A DNA stretch of 64,000 nt from CAXTPV01 sp965276715 (GCA_965276715.1 OZ255622.1:2108001-2172000), one strand, 5' to 3'; shown: positions 42,787 through 52,432, counted from the first letter of the stretch. The notes: generated from the sequence alone by a model not told the origin. Numbers and translations: made by a program.

Positions 42787-44589
42787 TTACGCGTCCATCT
42801 TCAGCGCAGCCAGGAAAGCGCTCTGCGGGATTTCCACTTTCCCGAACTGGCGCATCCGCTTCTTGCCTTCCTTCTGCTTCTCGAGAAGCTTGCGCTTGCG
42901 GCTGATATCGCCGCCGTAGCATTTGGCGGTGACGTCCTTGCTCAGCGCGCCGATGGTTTCGCGCGCGATGACACGGCTGCCGATCGCGGCCTGGATCGCG
43001 ATCTTGAAGAGCTGGCGAGGGATGAGGTCTTTCAAACGCGCGCAGATCGCACGTCCGCGGCTGTCGGCGGCGGAGCGGTGGGCGATGAAGCTGAGCGCGT
43101 CGACCGGGTCGCCGTTGACGAGGATGGAGATGCGGACGAGCTCGCTTTCCTCGTAGGTGTCCATCGCGTAGTCGAAGCTCGCATAGCCGCGGCTGATCGA
43201 CTTCAGCCGGTCGTAGAAATCGAACACCACCTCGTTGAGCGGGAGTTTGTAGACCGCCATGGCGCGGTTGCCGACGTAGGTGAGATCGGCCTGCTGGCCG
43301 CGACGTTCGTTGCAGAGCGTGAGCACCGGGCCGAGATAGTCGTCGGGGACCATGATGGTCGCCCGGATCCAGGGCTCCTCGATGCGGGCGATGGCGGTGC
43401 TCTCGGGCATGTCGGCGGGATTGTGGAGTTGCTCGACGGCGCCGTTGGTGCGGGTGACGCGGTAGACGACGGAGGGCGCGGTCGCGATCAGGTCGAGGTC
43501 GAATTCGCGCGACAGGCGTTCCTGGATGATTTCCAGATGCAGGAGGCCGAGAAAACCGCAACGATAGCCGAAGCCGAGCGCCGCCGAAGTCTCTGCTTCG
43601 TAGTGAAAGCTCGCATCGTTCAGGCGCAACTTTCCCAACGACTCGCGAAGCTTTTCGAAATCGTCGGCGTCGACCGGAAAGAGCCCGCACCAGACGACCG
43701 GGATCGACGGCTTGAAGCCGGCGAGCGCCTCGCCGGCCGGACGGCGATCGTCGGTGATCGTGTCGCCAATGTTGCAGTCGGCCACGGTCTTGATGGACGC
43801 GTTGATGTAGCCCATTTCGCCCGGTCCCAATTCATCGACGGGGAGCAGATGGGGGGTGAAGACGCCGACCTGATCGACGCCGTAGGCGGCACCGGTCGAC
43901 ATCATGCGGATCTTCATGTCGCGCTTGAGGCGGCCGTCCTTGATCCGGACGAGGATGACGACGCCGAGGAACTGGTCGTACCAGCTGTCGACGAGCAGCG
44001 CCTTGAGCGGAGCGTCGGCGTCGCCCTTGGGGGGCGGCAGGCGGGTGACGAGGGCTTCGAGCAAGCCGCCGATGTTCAGGCCGGTCTTGGCGGAAATCTC
44101 GACCGCGTCGTCGGCGGGAATGCCGATGACGTCCTCGATCTGCTGGCGCACGCGCTCGGGTTCGGCGGCGGGAAGATCGATCTTGTTGAGCACGGGGACG
44201 ATCTCGTGGTTGGCCTCGATCGCCTGGTAGACGTTGGCGAGCGTCTGGGCCTCGACGCCCTGGGAAGCGTCGACGACGAGGAGCGAGCCCTCGCAGGCGG
44301 CGAGGCTGCGGCTGACCTCGTAGGCGAAATCGACATGGCCCGGCGTGTCCATCAGGTTGAGCTGATAGGTCAGGCCATCGCGGGCCGGATATAGGAGCCG
44401 GACGGTCTGCGCCTTGATCGTGATGCCGCGCTCGCGTTCCAGGTCCATGCTGTCGAGCACCTGGGCGTGCATCTCGCGATCGGTCAGCGCGCCGCAGGCC
44501 TGGATCAAGCGGTCGGCGAGGGTGGATTTCCCATGGTCGATATGGGCAATGATCGAGAAGTTGCGGATGCGCGAGAGCGGCGTGGTCAT
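42787..44589 (-). CDS. lepA: Elongation factor 4 (back-translocase)
   Basis: 600-residue translational GTPase. G-domain motifs: AHIDHGKST (G1), RGITIKAQ (G2), DTPGHVDF (G3), NKIDLP (G4), SAKTG (G5). The C-terminal EF4-specific domain ends with GGDISRKRKLLEKQKEGKKR and MRQFGKVEIPQ, which separates LepA from EF-G. It acts on stalled ribosomes. The start codon directly abuts the stop of the oxidoreductase gene upstream on this strand, so they may be co-transcribed. Confidence 0.98.
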   Translation of the reverse strand: MTTPLSRIRNFSIIAHIDHGKSTLADRLIQACGALTDREMHAQVLDSMDLERERGITIKAQTVRLLYPARDGLTYQLNLMDTPGHVDFAYEVSRSLAACEGSLLVVDASQGVEAQTLANVYQAIEANHEIVPVLNKIDLPAAEPERVRQQIEDVIGIPADDAVEISAKTGLNIGGLLEALVTRLPPPKGDADAPLKALLVDSWYDQFLGVVILVRIKDGRLKRDMKIRMMSTGAAYGVDQVGVFTPHLLPVDELGPGEMGYINASIKTVADCNIGDTITDDRRPAGEALAGFKPSIPVVWCGLFPVDADDFEKLRESLGKLRLNDASFHYEAETSAALGFGYRCGFLGLLHLEIIQERLSREFDLDLIATAPSVVYRVTRTNGAVEQLHNPADMPESTAIARIEEPWIRATIMVPDDYLGPVLTLCNERRGQQADLTYVGNRAMAVYKLPLNEVVFDFYDRLKSISRGYASFDYAMDTYEESELVRISILVNGDPVDALSFIAHRSAADSRGRAICARLKDLIPRQLFKIAIQAAIGSRVIARETIGALSKDVTAKCYGGDISRKRKLLEKQKEGKKRMRQFGKVEIPQSAFLAALKMDA

Positions 44590-46896
44590 TCAGGCGGCCT
44601 TGGACAGCGGAACGGAGCGGACGCGGACGGGGATGGATTTCGCGGCGGGGCAGCCACTGATCTCGTCGAAATGGTCGAGCGGGAGAAGCGGGTTGAGCTC
44701 GGGATAGTAGCCGGCGACGGCGCCGCGAGGCAGGCTGTAGGGGATCGCCTTGAGGCCGCCCACGATTCGCGGCTGACCGCTTGCAATGGTCTCGATCTCG
44801 ACGTCCTGCTCGGCCGCGAGGCCGCGCTCGGTCATGTCGGCCTGGTTCATCAGCAGCACCATCCGATCGTTGTAGATGCCGCGGTAGCGGTCGCTGTTGC
44901 TGTAGATGGTGGTGTTGAACTGGTCGTGCGAGCGGATGGTGGCCAGACGGAGCGCGCCCGCCTCATCCACCGGTTTGTCCATTGCCAGACCCTCGAAGGC
45001 GAGGAAGTTGGCGCGGCCACTCGGGGTCACCCAGCGGCGTTCGCGCGGCGGGCTGGTCAGGTGGAAGCTCCGGCGGCCCTCGATCCGTTCATTGTAGTTG
45101 GCGAACAACGCCGGATAGACCTCGGTGATCTTGTCGCGGATCAGCGCGTAGTCGCGGACGTAGGACTCCCAGGCGACCGGGCTGTCCGGCAGGGTCGCTC
45201 GCGCCATGCGGCAGACGATGTCGATCTCGGACAGCAGATGCGGGCTCGCGGGCTGCAGGCTGCCGACCGAGGTGGTGATGTTGCACATCGCGTCCTCGAT
45301 GGTGATCAACTGCGGGCCGGCCGCCTGCAGATCGAGTTCCGAACGCGCGATGCAGGGCAGGATCAGCGCCTGCTTGCCGTGCACGACATGGCCGCGGTTG
45401 AGCTTGGTGGAGATGGCGACGGTGAGTTCGAGGCGGGGCATCGCTTCGTAGGCGGCGTTCGCGTCGGGGACGGCGCGAACGAAGTTGCCGCCGAGGCCGA
45501 TGAAGACCTTGGCGGTGCCGTCGATCATCGCGCGGACGGCGTCGACGACGTGGTGGCCGTGCTCGGACGGACTGTCGAAGCCGAACGCCTTGCGAAAGTT
45601 CTCGAGATAGACCGGGGTCGGCTTCTCGTCGATGCCGACGGTACGGTCGCCCTGGACGTTGGAGTGGCCGCGGACCGGGCAGATGCCGGCACCCGGCTTG
45701 CCGAAATTGCCGCGCAGCAGAAGCAGGTTGGCAATCTGCTGGATCGCGCGCGCGCCCTGCTGGTGCTGGGTGATGCCCATGCCATAGCAGAACATGGTGG
45801 CCTTCGAGCGGGCATAGATGCCGGCGACCCGGCGGATCTGGGCCTCCTCGAGGCCGGTGGCGGCGAGGATGGCGGGCCAGGCGGTTGCGCGGATGTCGGC
45901 CTCGAGGGCGGCGATGCCGTCGGTATGCGCCGCGATGAACTCATGGTCGATGACCGGCGGCTCGCCCGTCGCGAGAGCCGCATCGTCGGCCTCGAACAGC
46001 ACCTTCATGATGCCCTTGAGCATGGCGATGTCGCCGCTGATGCGGATCTGGCAGAACTCGCTCGCGATCTCGGTCGAGCCGCCCGTCGCCATCTTGATCG
46101 GGTCCTGCGGCTCGGTGAAGCGCATGAGGGCGCGCTCGGGCATCGGGTTGATGACCACGATCGGGACGCCGCGGCGGCGGACGGCGACGAGCTCGGTGAG
46201 CATGCGCGGCGAGTTGGTGCCGGCGTTCTGGCCGACGATGAAGATCGCCTCGACATGCTTGAAGTCGGTCATCACGACGGTGCCCTTGCCGACGCCGATC
46301 GAGGCGGGCAGGCCGCGGCTGGTGGGTTCGTGGCACATGTTCGAGCAATCGGGGAAATTGTTGGTCCCGAAGCTGCGGACGAACACCGAGTAGAGGAAGG
46401 CGGCCTCGTTGGACGTGCGGCCCGAGGTGTAGAATTCGGCCTGGTTGGGGTCGTCGAGCTGGCGGAGAGCGGCGCCGATGAGGGCGAAGGCCTCGTCCCA
46501 GCCGCAGGGGACGTAGTGGTCGGTCGACGGCTCATAGCGCATCGGCTCGGTGAGTCTACCCTGCTCCTCGAGCCAGTGGTCGGATTGTGCCATCAGGTCG
46601 GTGACGGTGTGGCGCTCGAAGAAGGCGCGGTCGACGCGTCGTTTGGTGGCTTCGACGGCGAGTGCCTTGGCGCCGTTCTCGCAGAACTCCACCGGCTTGC
46701 GGTCGGCGGGCTCGGGCCAGGCGCAGCTCGGGCACTTGAAGCCCTCCGGCTTGTTCATCGACAGCAGCGCGCGGGAGCCGCGACCGAGCACGCTCTGCTC
46801 GAGCAGGATGCGTGTGGTTGCGTTCAGCGCGCCCCAGCCGCCGGCAGGGTGATGATAGGGCCTGTAGCTCGCGCCCTTGTGGTCGCCGTCCGGCAT
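44590..46896 (-). CDS. FdhF/YdeP-family molybdopterin oxidoreductase
   Basis: 768 residues from the ATG at 46896 (an open frame of 75 codons before it is not family-like). The N-terminus has a CPSC...C cluster motif (FKCPSCAWPE, then EFCENGA) for a 4Fe-4S cluster; SNMCHEPTSRGLPASIGVGK has the likely molybdenum-ligand Cys (no selenocysteine needed), followed by IFIVGQNAGTNSPRM, CYGMGITQHQQGARAIQQ, and a C-terminal domain (MLVNQADM-like MVLLMNQADMTERGLAAEQD). This is the TIGR01701-type group related to E. coli YdeP, linked to acid resistance. No formate-dehydrogenase partner subunits are nearby. Cytosolic, no Tat signal. Confidence 0.92.
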   Translation of the reverse strand: MPDGDHKGASYRPYHHPAGGWGALNATTRILLEQSVLGRGSRALLSMNKPEGFKCPSCAWPEPADRKPVEFCENGAKALAVEATKRRVDRAFFERHTVTDLMAQSDHWLEEQGRLTEPMRYEPSTDHYVPCGWDEAFALIGAALRQLDDPNQAEFYTSGRTSNEAAFLYSVFVRSFGTNNFPDCSNMCHEPTSRGLPASIGVGKGTVVMTDFKHVEAIFIVGQNAGTNSPRMLTELVAVRRRGVPIVVINPMPERALMRFTEPQDPIKMATGGSTEIASEFCQIRISGDIAMLKGIMKVLFEADDAALATGEPPVIDHEFIAAHTDGIAALEADIRATAWPAILAATGLEEAQIRRVAGIYARSKATMFCYGMGITQHQQGARAIQQIANLLLLRGNFGKPGAGICPVRGHSNVQGDRTVGIDEKPTPVYLENFRKAFGFDSPSEHGHHVVDAVRAMIDGTAKVFIGLGGNFVRAVPDANAAYEAMPRLELTVAISTKLNRGHVVHGKQALILPCIARSELDLQAAGPQLITIEDAMCNITTSVGSLQPASPHLLSEIDIVCRMARATLPDSPVAWESYVRDYALIRDKITEVYPALFANYNERIEGRRSFHLTSPPRERRWVTPSGRANFLAFEGLAMDKPVDEAGALRLATIRSHDQFNTTIYSNSDRYRGIYNDRMVLLMNQADMTERGLAAEQDVEIETIASGQPRIVGGLKAIPYSLPRGAVAGYYPELNPLLPLDHFDEISGCPAAKSIPVRVRSVPLSKAA

Positions 46897-47042
46897 TCCC
46901 GAAACCCTCTCGTCCGTCACGTTCGATATGGAACGTCTTGACGCCTTGTTTATGTGCGGCCTCGTGGTCGCGCATCGCGCCGTTATGGGGCCTCCGGGCA
47001 TCATGTGGCCAGAGAACGACGGCAACCCGCCGCCGGGTCCGG

Positions 47043-47498
47043 ATGATCGATATGCCTGAAACCTTGCGTCATCGTCGTGTTCGTCACGCCCAGGTGCTGC
47101 TCGGCGCCTTGCCGGGGCCATTGCTGGCGGAGGCGGGCGACCTCGATGGGTGCGACGTGCTGGTGCTCGGGCATTCGGTTGGCGAGACGATGTGCGAGCT
47201 GACGATGACCGACTGCCGGACGGTGGAGAGCCGCGCGCCGGGCTGCCGCGTCGACATGCGGCCGGCGGACATCGTGCTGGTGGCGAACCTGACGGAGAGC
47301 ACCGTGCGCGGAATCGTCGACCAGGCGACCGCGGCGCTGTCGCGCGGTGGGCGCGTGGTGTTCCGGCTGCCGCGGACGGCGGCCCGCCAGGCGCACGCGA
47401 TCCGCGGGATGCTGGCGGTCGCGGGGTTCGAAGCGATCAGGGAGATCCGGTCCGGCGGCGAGCGGGTGGTCTCGGCGTCACGGCTGGCGGCCGGGTGA
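47043..47498 (+). CDS. Small Rossmann-like protein, unknown function
   Basis: 151 residues. CDVLVLGHSVGETMCEL and PADIVLVANLTEST followed by SRGGRVVFRLP suggest a methyltransferase-like nucleotide-binding fold without a clear SAM motif. Three cysteines cluster in CELTMTDCRTVESRAPGC. Start ATG at 47043 (or 47052). It is divergent from the molybdopterin oxidoreductase gene across about 150 bases, so a link with it is possible but unproven. Confidence 0.55.
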   Translation: MIDMPETLRHRRVRHAQVLLGALPGPLLAEAGDLDGCDVLVLGHSVGETMCELTMTDCRTVESRAPGCRVDMRPADIVLVANLTESTVRGIVDQATAALSRGGRVVFRLPRTAARQAHAIRGMLAVAGFEAIREIRSGGERVVSASRLAAG

Positions 47499-48024
47499 CA
47501 TCCTCTTGAAATTCGCGGTGGCGATCCGGTCCCACCCTCGGATCGGACGGCTCGTCGCGCCGCAGGGCCCGGTTGAAAAAAGCGGCGTTCGACGCGGCAT
47601 CCTCTGGGGTTTTCGCTGCGCGTCCCGGGTTGATTTTCCGGGTGGTCGAGAGAATTGCCTCGGGCGCCGGCCGCCATGCCGGTCCGGTTGAAAAATCGGG
47701 TGGTTCATCGTCGCCCGGCGCGGGCGCGCGAGGGCCGGCCGCCGCCTTGCATCGCTTCGGGCGCGACAGCCGGCCGGCTTCGAGGAAGGCGCGGCCGGCG
47801 AGGTCCATGTCGCCGTTGAACATCAGGATTCGGGCGGCGAGACGGAGCACCTTGGTCCGGTGCATGACGGCATGGGCGTCCTTGCCGACCTCACGGACGA
47901 CGAGTCCGATGATCAGGGCGTTCCAGACGCGGGTGGAGAGGCGGGGCCCGCGCGGCGCGCCGGCGCCGGGACGCGCCCCGCCGTGACGCCCGGGTTGAGG
48001 TTGGTCGGCACGGTGGTTCGGCAT
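47437..48024 (-). CDS. Doubtful Arg/Pro-rich protein
   Basis: 195 residues from the ATG at 48024. Residues 14-27 (HGGARPGAGAPRGP) match the short motif seen at the start of small phage and terminase-like DNA-binding proteins, and residues 30-90 look helical and credible (LSTRVWNALIIGLVVREVGK, RLAARILMFNGDMDLAGRAF). The second half is Pro/Arg-rich with no sign of a fold, and its end overlaps the neighbouring gene by 62 bases. The real gene may be shorter. Confidence 0.35.
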   Translation of the reverse strand: MPNHRADQPQPGRHGGARPGAGAPRGPRLSTRVWNALIIGLVVREVGKDAHAVMHRTKVLRLAARILMFNGDMDLAGRAFLEAGRLSRPKRCKAAAGPRAPAPGDDEPPDFSTGPAWRPAPEAILSTTRKINPGRAAKTPEDAASNAAFFNRALRRDEPSDPRVGPDRHREFQEDVTRPPAVTPRPPARRRTGSP

Positions 48025-48150
48025 GAGGGTGGCCTCGATTGCTTGAAAGTCCCGAGGGTAGGGGTGTCTTCAAGAGGTCCGTGGATCGCGTTGGCCGCGT
48101 CGGCGGATGCACGGGCACCTCGAACAGCGTCTTCCTGCGACAACCGCCGC

Positions 48151-49104
48151 TTACAGTACGGAGGCGATATCGGCCCGAGCCGCGGGCGAGCTGCGGTAGT
48201 ATTGATGCGAGGTGAGAAAGTTGAAGTCGTAGTCGCGGAAGCGGGAACTGTCGACGAAGCGGAATTGGTTCGAGGAGAAGCTGGCGGGATCGGTCATATC
48301 CTCGGGACCACGCTCGCCCAGGCGCCGAACGCCACCATTGATCACCGAACTCAGTGCCAGGACCGCATCCGCCTGGCTGAAATAGACCGAGACATGCCTC
48401 GCGAGTGACGACAGGCCGCTGAGACGTCCCGGCAACGGAAAACCGAAGCTGTCATAGCGCTCGTCGGCAGCGGCGAGGATGACCTCGTCGAACATCTCGG
48501 CAGCACCATTCCCATGCGCGAACCAGCTCTCGACCGCTGCCTGCAAGGCAAAGTTGCCCATGCTGTGGCACAGCAGGTGGCATCTCGCGCCACCTTTCCT
48601 CGCCGCCGTGAGCAGCGGGAGGAGGCGGGACAGGAAGTCCATGATGTGAATGCCGGACTGGCTGGCCATCGTCTGGTCGTGCTGATAGTCCGACGGCGGG
48701 AACGGCCAATCGATCAGCCGTCCCGCCGACGGCCAGCTGAAGGCGACGATGCTGGTGTCCGCTCCACTGGCGCCCGATGCGGCGATCCATTCCCGATTGT
48801 AGGCGCCGCGCGTCAGGGCATCCTCGAACGTGTTGTCGAAGCCGTGCAGGAAGACCAGGATGTTTCGTCCCGGAGTCGAAAGATCTCCGATTGCCGCATC
48901 GCTGAATCCTCCCCGGTTCACCTCGCCGATCTCCACGACGTGGCCGGACAAGTCGGCAGCGATGTCGGTGCCGTCGACGAAAGCGGTGGCGTAGGTGACC
49001 TGACCGGGATCGGAGGGACTGACGATGCCGCTCCCGTAGTCGGAAACCTCGGTTCCGTCACCGACTGCGGGACGGTTGGTGGCGAAGTGGACGGTCGTGC
49101 GCAT
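48151..49104 (-). CDS. Alpha/beta hydrolase, DUF900 type
   Basis: 317 residues. VHFATNRPAVGDG at the start, NILVFLHGFDNTFEDALTRG in the core, IVAFSWPSAG, and the nucleophile elbow LLCHSMGNFALQAA are the marks of DUF900 esterase-like hydrolases; the last third includes VILAAADE and a DSSRFRDYDFNFLTSHQYYR segment with the likely catalytic His. There is no signal peptide. It ends a three-gene minus-strand unit with a DyP peroxidase and a membrane protein. Confidence 0.87.
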   Translation of the reverse strand: MRTTVHFATNRPAVGDGTEVSDYGSGIVSPSDPGQVTYATAFVDGTDIAADLSGHVVEIGEVNRGGFSDAAIGDLSTPGRNILVFLHGFDNTFEDALTRGAYNREWIAASGASGADTSIVAFSWPSAGRLIDWPFPPSDYQHDQTMASQSGIHIMDFLSRLLPLLTAARKGGARCHLLCHSMGNFALQAAVESWFAHGNGAAEMFDEVILAAADERYDSFGFPLPGRLSGLSSLARHVSVYFSQADAVLALSSVINGGVRRLGERGPEDMTDPASFSSNQFRFVDSSRFRDYDFNFLTSHQYYRSSPAARADIASVL

Positions 49105-49171
49105 CGATCAATGCTCCAGCAGGCCGCCGGCGCACCGAAGCGCGCCGGCAGGCAGGGGGGATCAACTCGTC

Positions 49172-50782
49172 TCAGGCAGCCAGCAACTTGGTCCTGAGGG
49201 CAGAGATCGAGGGGACGAACGCATAGGAGCCACCGGTCGGAACGATGAACGGTTCCGGCATGTTCAGCGTCGTCCTGGTATTGCCGGTCGGGAAGTTCGG
49301 TACCGGCTCGTCGCTGCTCCGCGCCGGGTCACCGGTCGGAACGCTCTGCCCGATCAAGGGATCGAAGCCCGGATTGACATGCGTCGCACCGTCCGGCCTG
49401 GTCTTGTTGAAGATGAACGCCGGGTTGTTGGCCCACGCCGTCTGCACGAATTCGAACTGATCGTTGATCGATGTCTGGTAACAGACGAAAAGCAACCCGC
49501 GCTCCTCGGCCGTCGTGCGCGTGACCGTCTCCTGCTGGCTCACTTCCGGGCCGAACGCGATACCTGCGCGCATGATCCGGCGCACCAGGACCGCGGCGTG
49601 CGCGTTCGCATCCGTGACGCTCGTCGTGGGATCCTCGAAATCATCGCGCGGGTTCACCTTCCTGATATGCGCGGCGTAGGGACAGGAGCGCTGGAACAAA
49701 TCATTGGAGAAGACGAAATCGTTGTTCTCGGCCGCCGTCGCCGCCAGCTCCGGCTCGTCCTGCAGCGGTGTGATCGGGAGCGGCGCGCCGCTTTTCCAAC
49801 GCCCGACCATTCGCGCCTCGAGCAGGACCGGATCGGCGCCCAACGCGGTGCCCTGCGTGGCCGAGAACGCGTGCAGCTCGGGAACCTTCTGGTTCAGTCG
49901 ACGGAAGACCATCAACGAACCGTTGCGCATCCACTCCAGCGCTGGCGGGAGCGGAACCGGAGGGGCGGGCGCGAACTCGTCGACGATCGGCGGCGCCGGT
50001 GGCGCGGTCGGCTTGATCTGTGTCTCGTAGCCGAAGACGAACATCCCCGGCCAAAGCAGTTCCTGTCCCGGCAGTCCCTGATTGGGCCGGGTGATGGCGT
50101 CTGTCCGCTTGGTCAGCCCGCGCACGCCGGGTTGCGACACGCCGTCGAGGTAGCCGAAATGCTCGTGGCCCGACGCAAGTCCCGGACGGACCTGTCCGAT
50201 CTCGCGGCGGACCTCCGCGATTGATGGCGCCAGCGCGTTCAGCGCGTCCTGGACATGGGCGAGAACCGGCGCGCTCTGCGGGCCGGTGAACATCATGACG
50301 CCATGGATCCTTGCGTCATCGACATATTCCGGTTTCCAGGTGGTGAGATGACCGGCTTCGTCTCGCGGATCATTGATCCCGACCCCGTGGACCGCAGCGA
50401 TCGGCTGAGGGTTGAGCGCCTGCTGCTTCGCACCGGCAACGAAGGAGCCATCCATTCCGGCGCTGCTGCCGGTCAGCAGCGTGACGCCCGGATTGGTGAA
50501 GGCGACGTTGAAGCCGAAGATCGGCAGCAGGTCGGCATGGCCCGCCCGCTTGCTCGCCGCGATCTGCGACATCTGCGTCTGCACCTGCTCGGTCGTGGTG
50601 ACCCGGTTGAGCAGCGAATTCCGAAAACGCGTCTTGAACAACTCGCTGTTCTCGATGGTGAAGAACAGGAAGACCTGGAACTTCTTGGGCAGGCCGATCA
50701 GCACGTCGCCCTGGATGTCGTGCAGCTCGAGGGCTGCCGGCGCTGCGCGTTGCTCGATCATGGTGCTCAAATCGTTGGGCAT
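49172..50782 (-). CDS. Dye-decolorizing (DyP-type) peroxidase
   Basis: 536 residues, heme peroxidase. The GxxDG motif is GYLDG at 210-214 in the stretch HFGYLDGVSQPGVRG with the catalytic Asp; the proximal heme His is in CPYAAHIRKVNPRD (His372); the distal Arg is likely in the RRIMRAG segment. It begins with HDIQGDVLIGLPKKFQVFLF and lacks a Tat signal, and no encapsulin gene adjoins. The length is greater than the 300-350 residues of B-type enzymes, closer to the larger C/D-like forms. The start is ATG at 50782 with GGGAGAA upstream. A membrane protein gene lies before it and a hydrolase after it. Confidence 0.93.
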   Translation of the reverse strand: MPNDLSTMIEQRAAPAALELHDIQGDVLIGLPKKFQVFLFFTIENSELFKTRFRNSLLNRVTTTEQVQTQMSQIAASKRAGHADLLPIFGFNVAFTNPGVTLLTGSSAGMDGSFVAGAKQQALNPQPIAAVHGVGINDPRDEAGHLTTWKPEYVDDARIHGVMMFTGPQSAPVLAHVQDALNALAPSIAEVRREIGQVRPGLASGHEHFGYLDGVSQPGVRGLTKRTDAITRPNQGLPGQELLWPGMFVFGYETQIKPTAPPAPPIVDEFAPAPPVPLPPALEWMRNGSLMVFRRLNQKVPELHAFSATQGTALGADPVLLEARMVGRWKSGAPLPITPLQDEPELAATAAENNDFVFSNDLFQRSCPYAAHIRKVNPRDDFEDPTTSVTDANAHAAVLVRRIMRAGIAFGPEVSQQETVTRTTAEERGLLFVCYQTSINDQFEFVQTAWANNPAFIFNKTRPDGATHVNPGFDPLIGQSVPTGDPARSSDEPVPNFPTGNTRTTLNMPEPFIVPTGGSYAFVPSISALRTKLLAA

Positions 50783-50840
50783 GTTCGTTCTCCCGCTGTC
50801 GGTTGGTTTGCTCGTTCGATTGTCGTTGAGTCGTTGACGT

Positions 50841-51338
50841 TCATCCGGCCAGTGCGCCGACGAGGGCAGTGGCGACACGTGGCTGGCTCATGGATCCGGC
50901 CGCCTGCGGCACAAGTGAGATCGTCGGCGTCCCCGGAGACGCCGCCGCGACCGACGCGGCTTGCGGGAATGCCCTGTCGAGCGCACCGCTCACGATCCTC
51001 TGCAACGAGGCTTGATCGGAGGTGTCGACCCCGACGGCCTTGAGCACATCCGGGAACCGCTCGATCATGTAGGGCAAAGCCTGACCGATCGCGGACGTGC
51101 GGACGTCGACGTCGTCCCAGCCCTTCCGCCTGATCAGATCCTGCGACTGCTGGAGGCCGAACGTGAGCGATTTCTGCAGCGCATCATCGAGGGCGCCGGT
51201 CGCCTGGGCCGAGTTCCGCAGGCCGAGCCAGCGAATAAGCCGGGCGACCGCCCATGTTCCCGCCGAGAGCAGAACCGCGGCGACGAGTTGCAGCAGCATG
51301 TTGATCAAGGGCGTGAGCACGAGCGTGGTCGTGTGCAT
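50841..51338 (-). CDS. Single-helix membrane protein, phage-holin-like (LLH type?)
   Basis: 165 residues: an N-terminal transmembrane helix (LVLTPLINMLLQLVAAVLLS, then AGTWAVARLIRWLGL) and a soluble helical part (DDALQKSLTFGLQQSQDLIR, LPYMIERFPDVLKAVGVDTS). The layout is like superfamily 6 holins (LLH), but this is a weak resemblance. The ATG at 51338 is used. It lies 58 bases upstream of the DyP gene on the same strand and probably shares its transcript. Confidence 0.6.
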   Translation of the reverse strand: MHTTTLVLTPLINMLLQLVAAVLLSAGTWAVARLIRWLGLRNSAQATGALDDALQKSLTFGLQQSQDLIRRKGWDDVDVRTSAIGQALPYMIERFPDVLKAVGVDTSDQASLQRIVSGALDRAFPQAASVAAASPGTPTISLVPQAAGSMSQPRVATALVGALAG

Positions 51339-51505
51339 GTGATCGTCTTCCCTGGTTGGCGCGAATGCGACTTGCCGCATCCCACAACCGCCAGCCCCGG
51401 TCCTTCAGCCCTCGATTAATCGTCCTGAATCTTTCTGAAGCGCATCCCGCGGGTGCGCAGGATCGCGGCTGGCCTGCTTCTGTCAGCCGGTAGACCGGCG
51501 GTTCG

Positions 51506-52402
51506 TCAGTCGTGGGAATAGCCGAGGCCGGCGAGAAGCTGCACATGCGAGGCAAGCCTGAGGGAGACGAACTCGGTGAACAGCCGCACGCGCTTGGTCT
51601 TGCGCGTCTCTCCCTGCGTGAGGAGCCAGAGCGTTCCGTGCATGTGCAGGTCGGTGCCTGGCACTCTGACCAGCAGCGGGTCGGCATCTCCGATGAAGCA
51701 AGGCAGCGTCGTCATCCCGAGCCCCTGACGTGCCGCGACGATCTGCGCGTTGGAGTCCGAGATCCTGAAAGGAACCGCCGTGGTGCGGACCTCGCCCTCG
51801 CGCGCCCAGTCCGGGATGCCGAACTTGCTACTGACAATCCAGCGGATGCGATCGGGTGCTCCGGCGCGCGACCCGGCGAGGAGGTCGCGCGACATGTAGA
51901 CACCGCCGAACAGCGCCGGCCCCATGACGCCGTGAAGATTGAGCGGCAGGGCGTTGCGGTCGTAGACGACACGAATCGCGACGTCGGCATCCCGATTGGT
52001 CAAATTCACCGGCTCGCCCGACGACAGTATCTCCAACTCGACCTCGGGATGAAGACTTGCGAAATCGGCAAAGTCCGGCATGAGCAGGTGTGTCGCGAGG
52101 GGCGGTGCGAGCGTCACCCGCAACAGCCCGCGCACGCTCTGGTCGCGCCCGGAGACGCGCGTCTCCAGCTGGTTCGACGACGCCTCCATCTGGGTCGCGA
52201 TGTCGAGGATTTCCTCCCCCGCCTCCGTCAGCCGGTAGCCCGAAGGCAGTTTCTCGAACATGTGCGCACCGAGGCGCTCCTCCAGCCCTGCGATGCGCCG
52301 CAGCACGGTGGAGTGGTTCACCTTGAGGCGGTCGGCGGCGGCGCGGACCGAGCCCCCACGCGCGACGGCAAGGAAGTAGCGAACGTCGTCCCAGTCGATC
52401 AT
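51506..52402 (-). CDS. LysR-family transcriptional regulator
   Basis: 298 residues. The N-terminal winged HTH starts MIDWDDVRYFLAVARGGSVR and runs through KVNHSTVLRRIAGLEERLGA; the C-terminal part is a periplasmic-binding-like effector domain (GLLRVTLAPPLATHLLMPDF, then AARQGLGMTTLPCFIGD). The ATG at 52402 fits the family exactly. It is divergent from the SDR gene, with a 10-bp inverted repeat between them that may be its operator. The likely target is the SDR/reductase pair; the effector is unknown. Confidence 0.93.
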   Translation of the reverse strand: MIDWDDVRYFLAVARGGSVRAAADRLKVNHSTVLRRIAGLEERLGAHMFEKLPSGYRLTEAGEEILDIATQMEASSNQLETRVSGRDQSVRGLLRVTLAPPLATHLLMPDFADFASLHPEVELEILSSGEPVNLTNRDADVAIRVVYDRNALPLNLHGVMGPALFGGVYMSRDLLAGSRAGAPDRIRWIVSSKFGIPDWAREGEVRTTAVPFRISDSNAQIVAARQGLGMTTLPCFIGDADPLLVRVPGTDLHMHGTLWLLTQGETRKTKRVRLFTEFVSLRLASHVQLLAGLGYSHD

Positions 52403-52432
52403 CTGGTGTGATCCCGCACCGCAGATATGCGG

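Noticed and set aside
44467..46941. 824-codon plus-strand frame opposite the molybdopterin oxidoreductase
   Set aside because: Mirror of a real gene with biased composition and no motif.
49172..50782. Encapsulin cargo role for the DyP peroxidase
   Set aside because: No encapsulin gene is adjacent and the C-terminus lacks an obvious targeting peptide.
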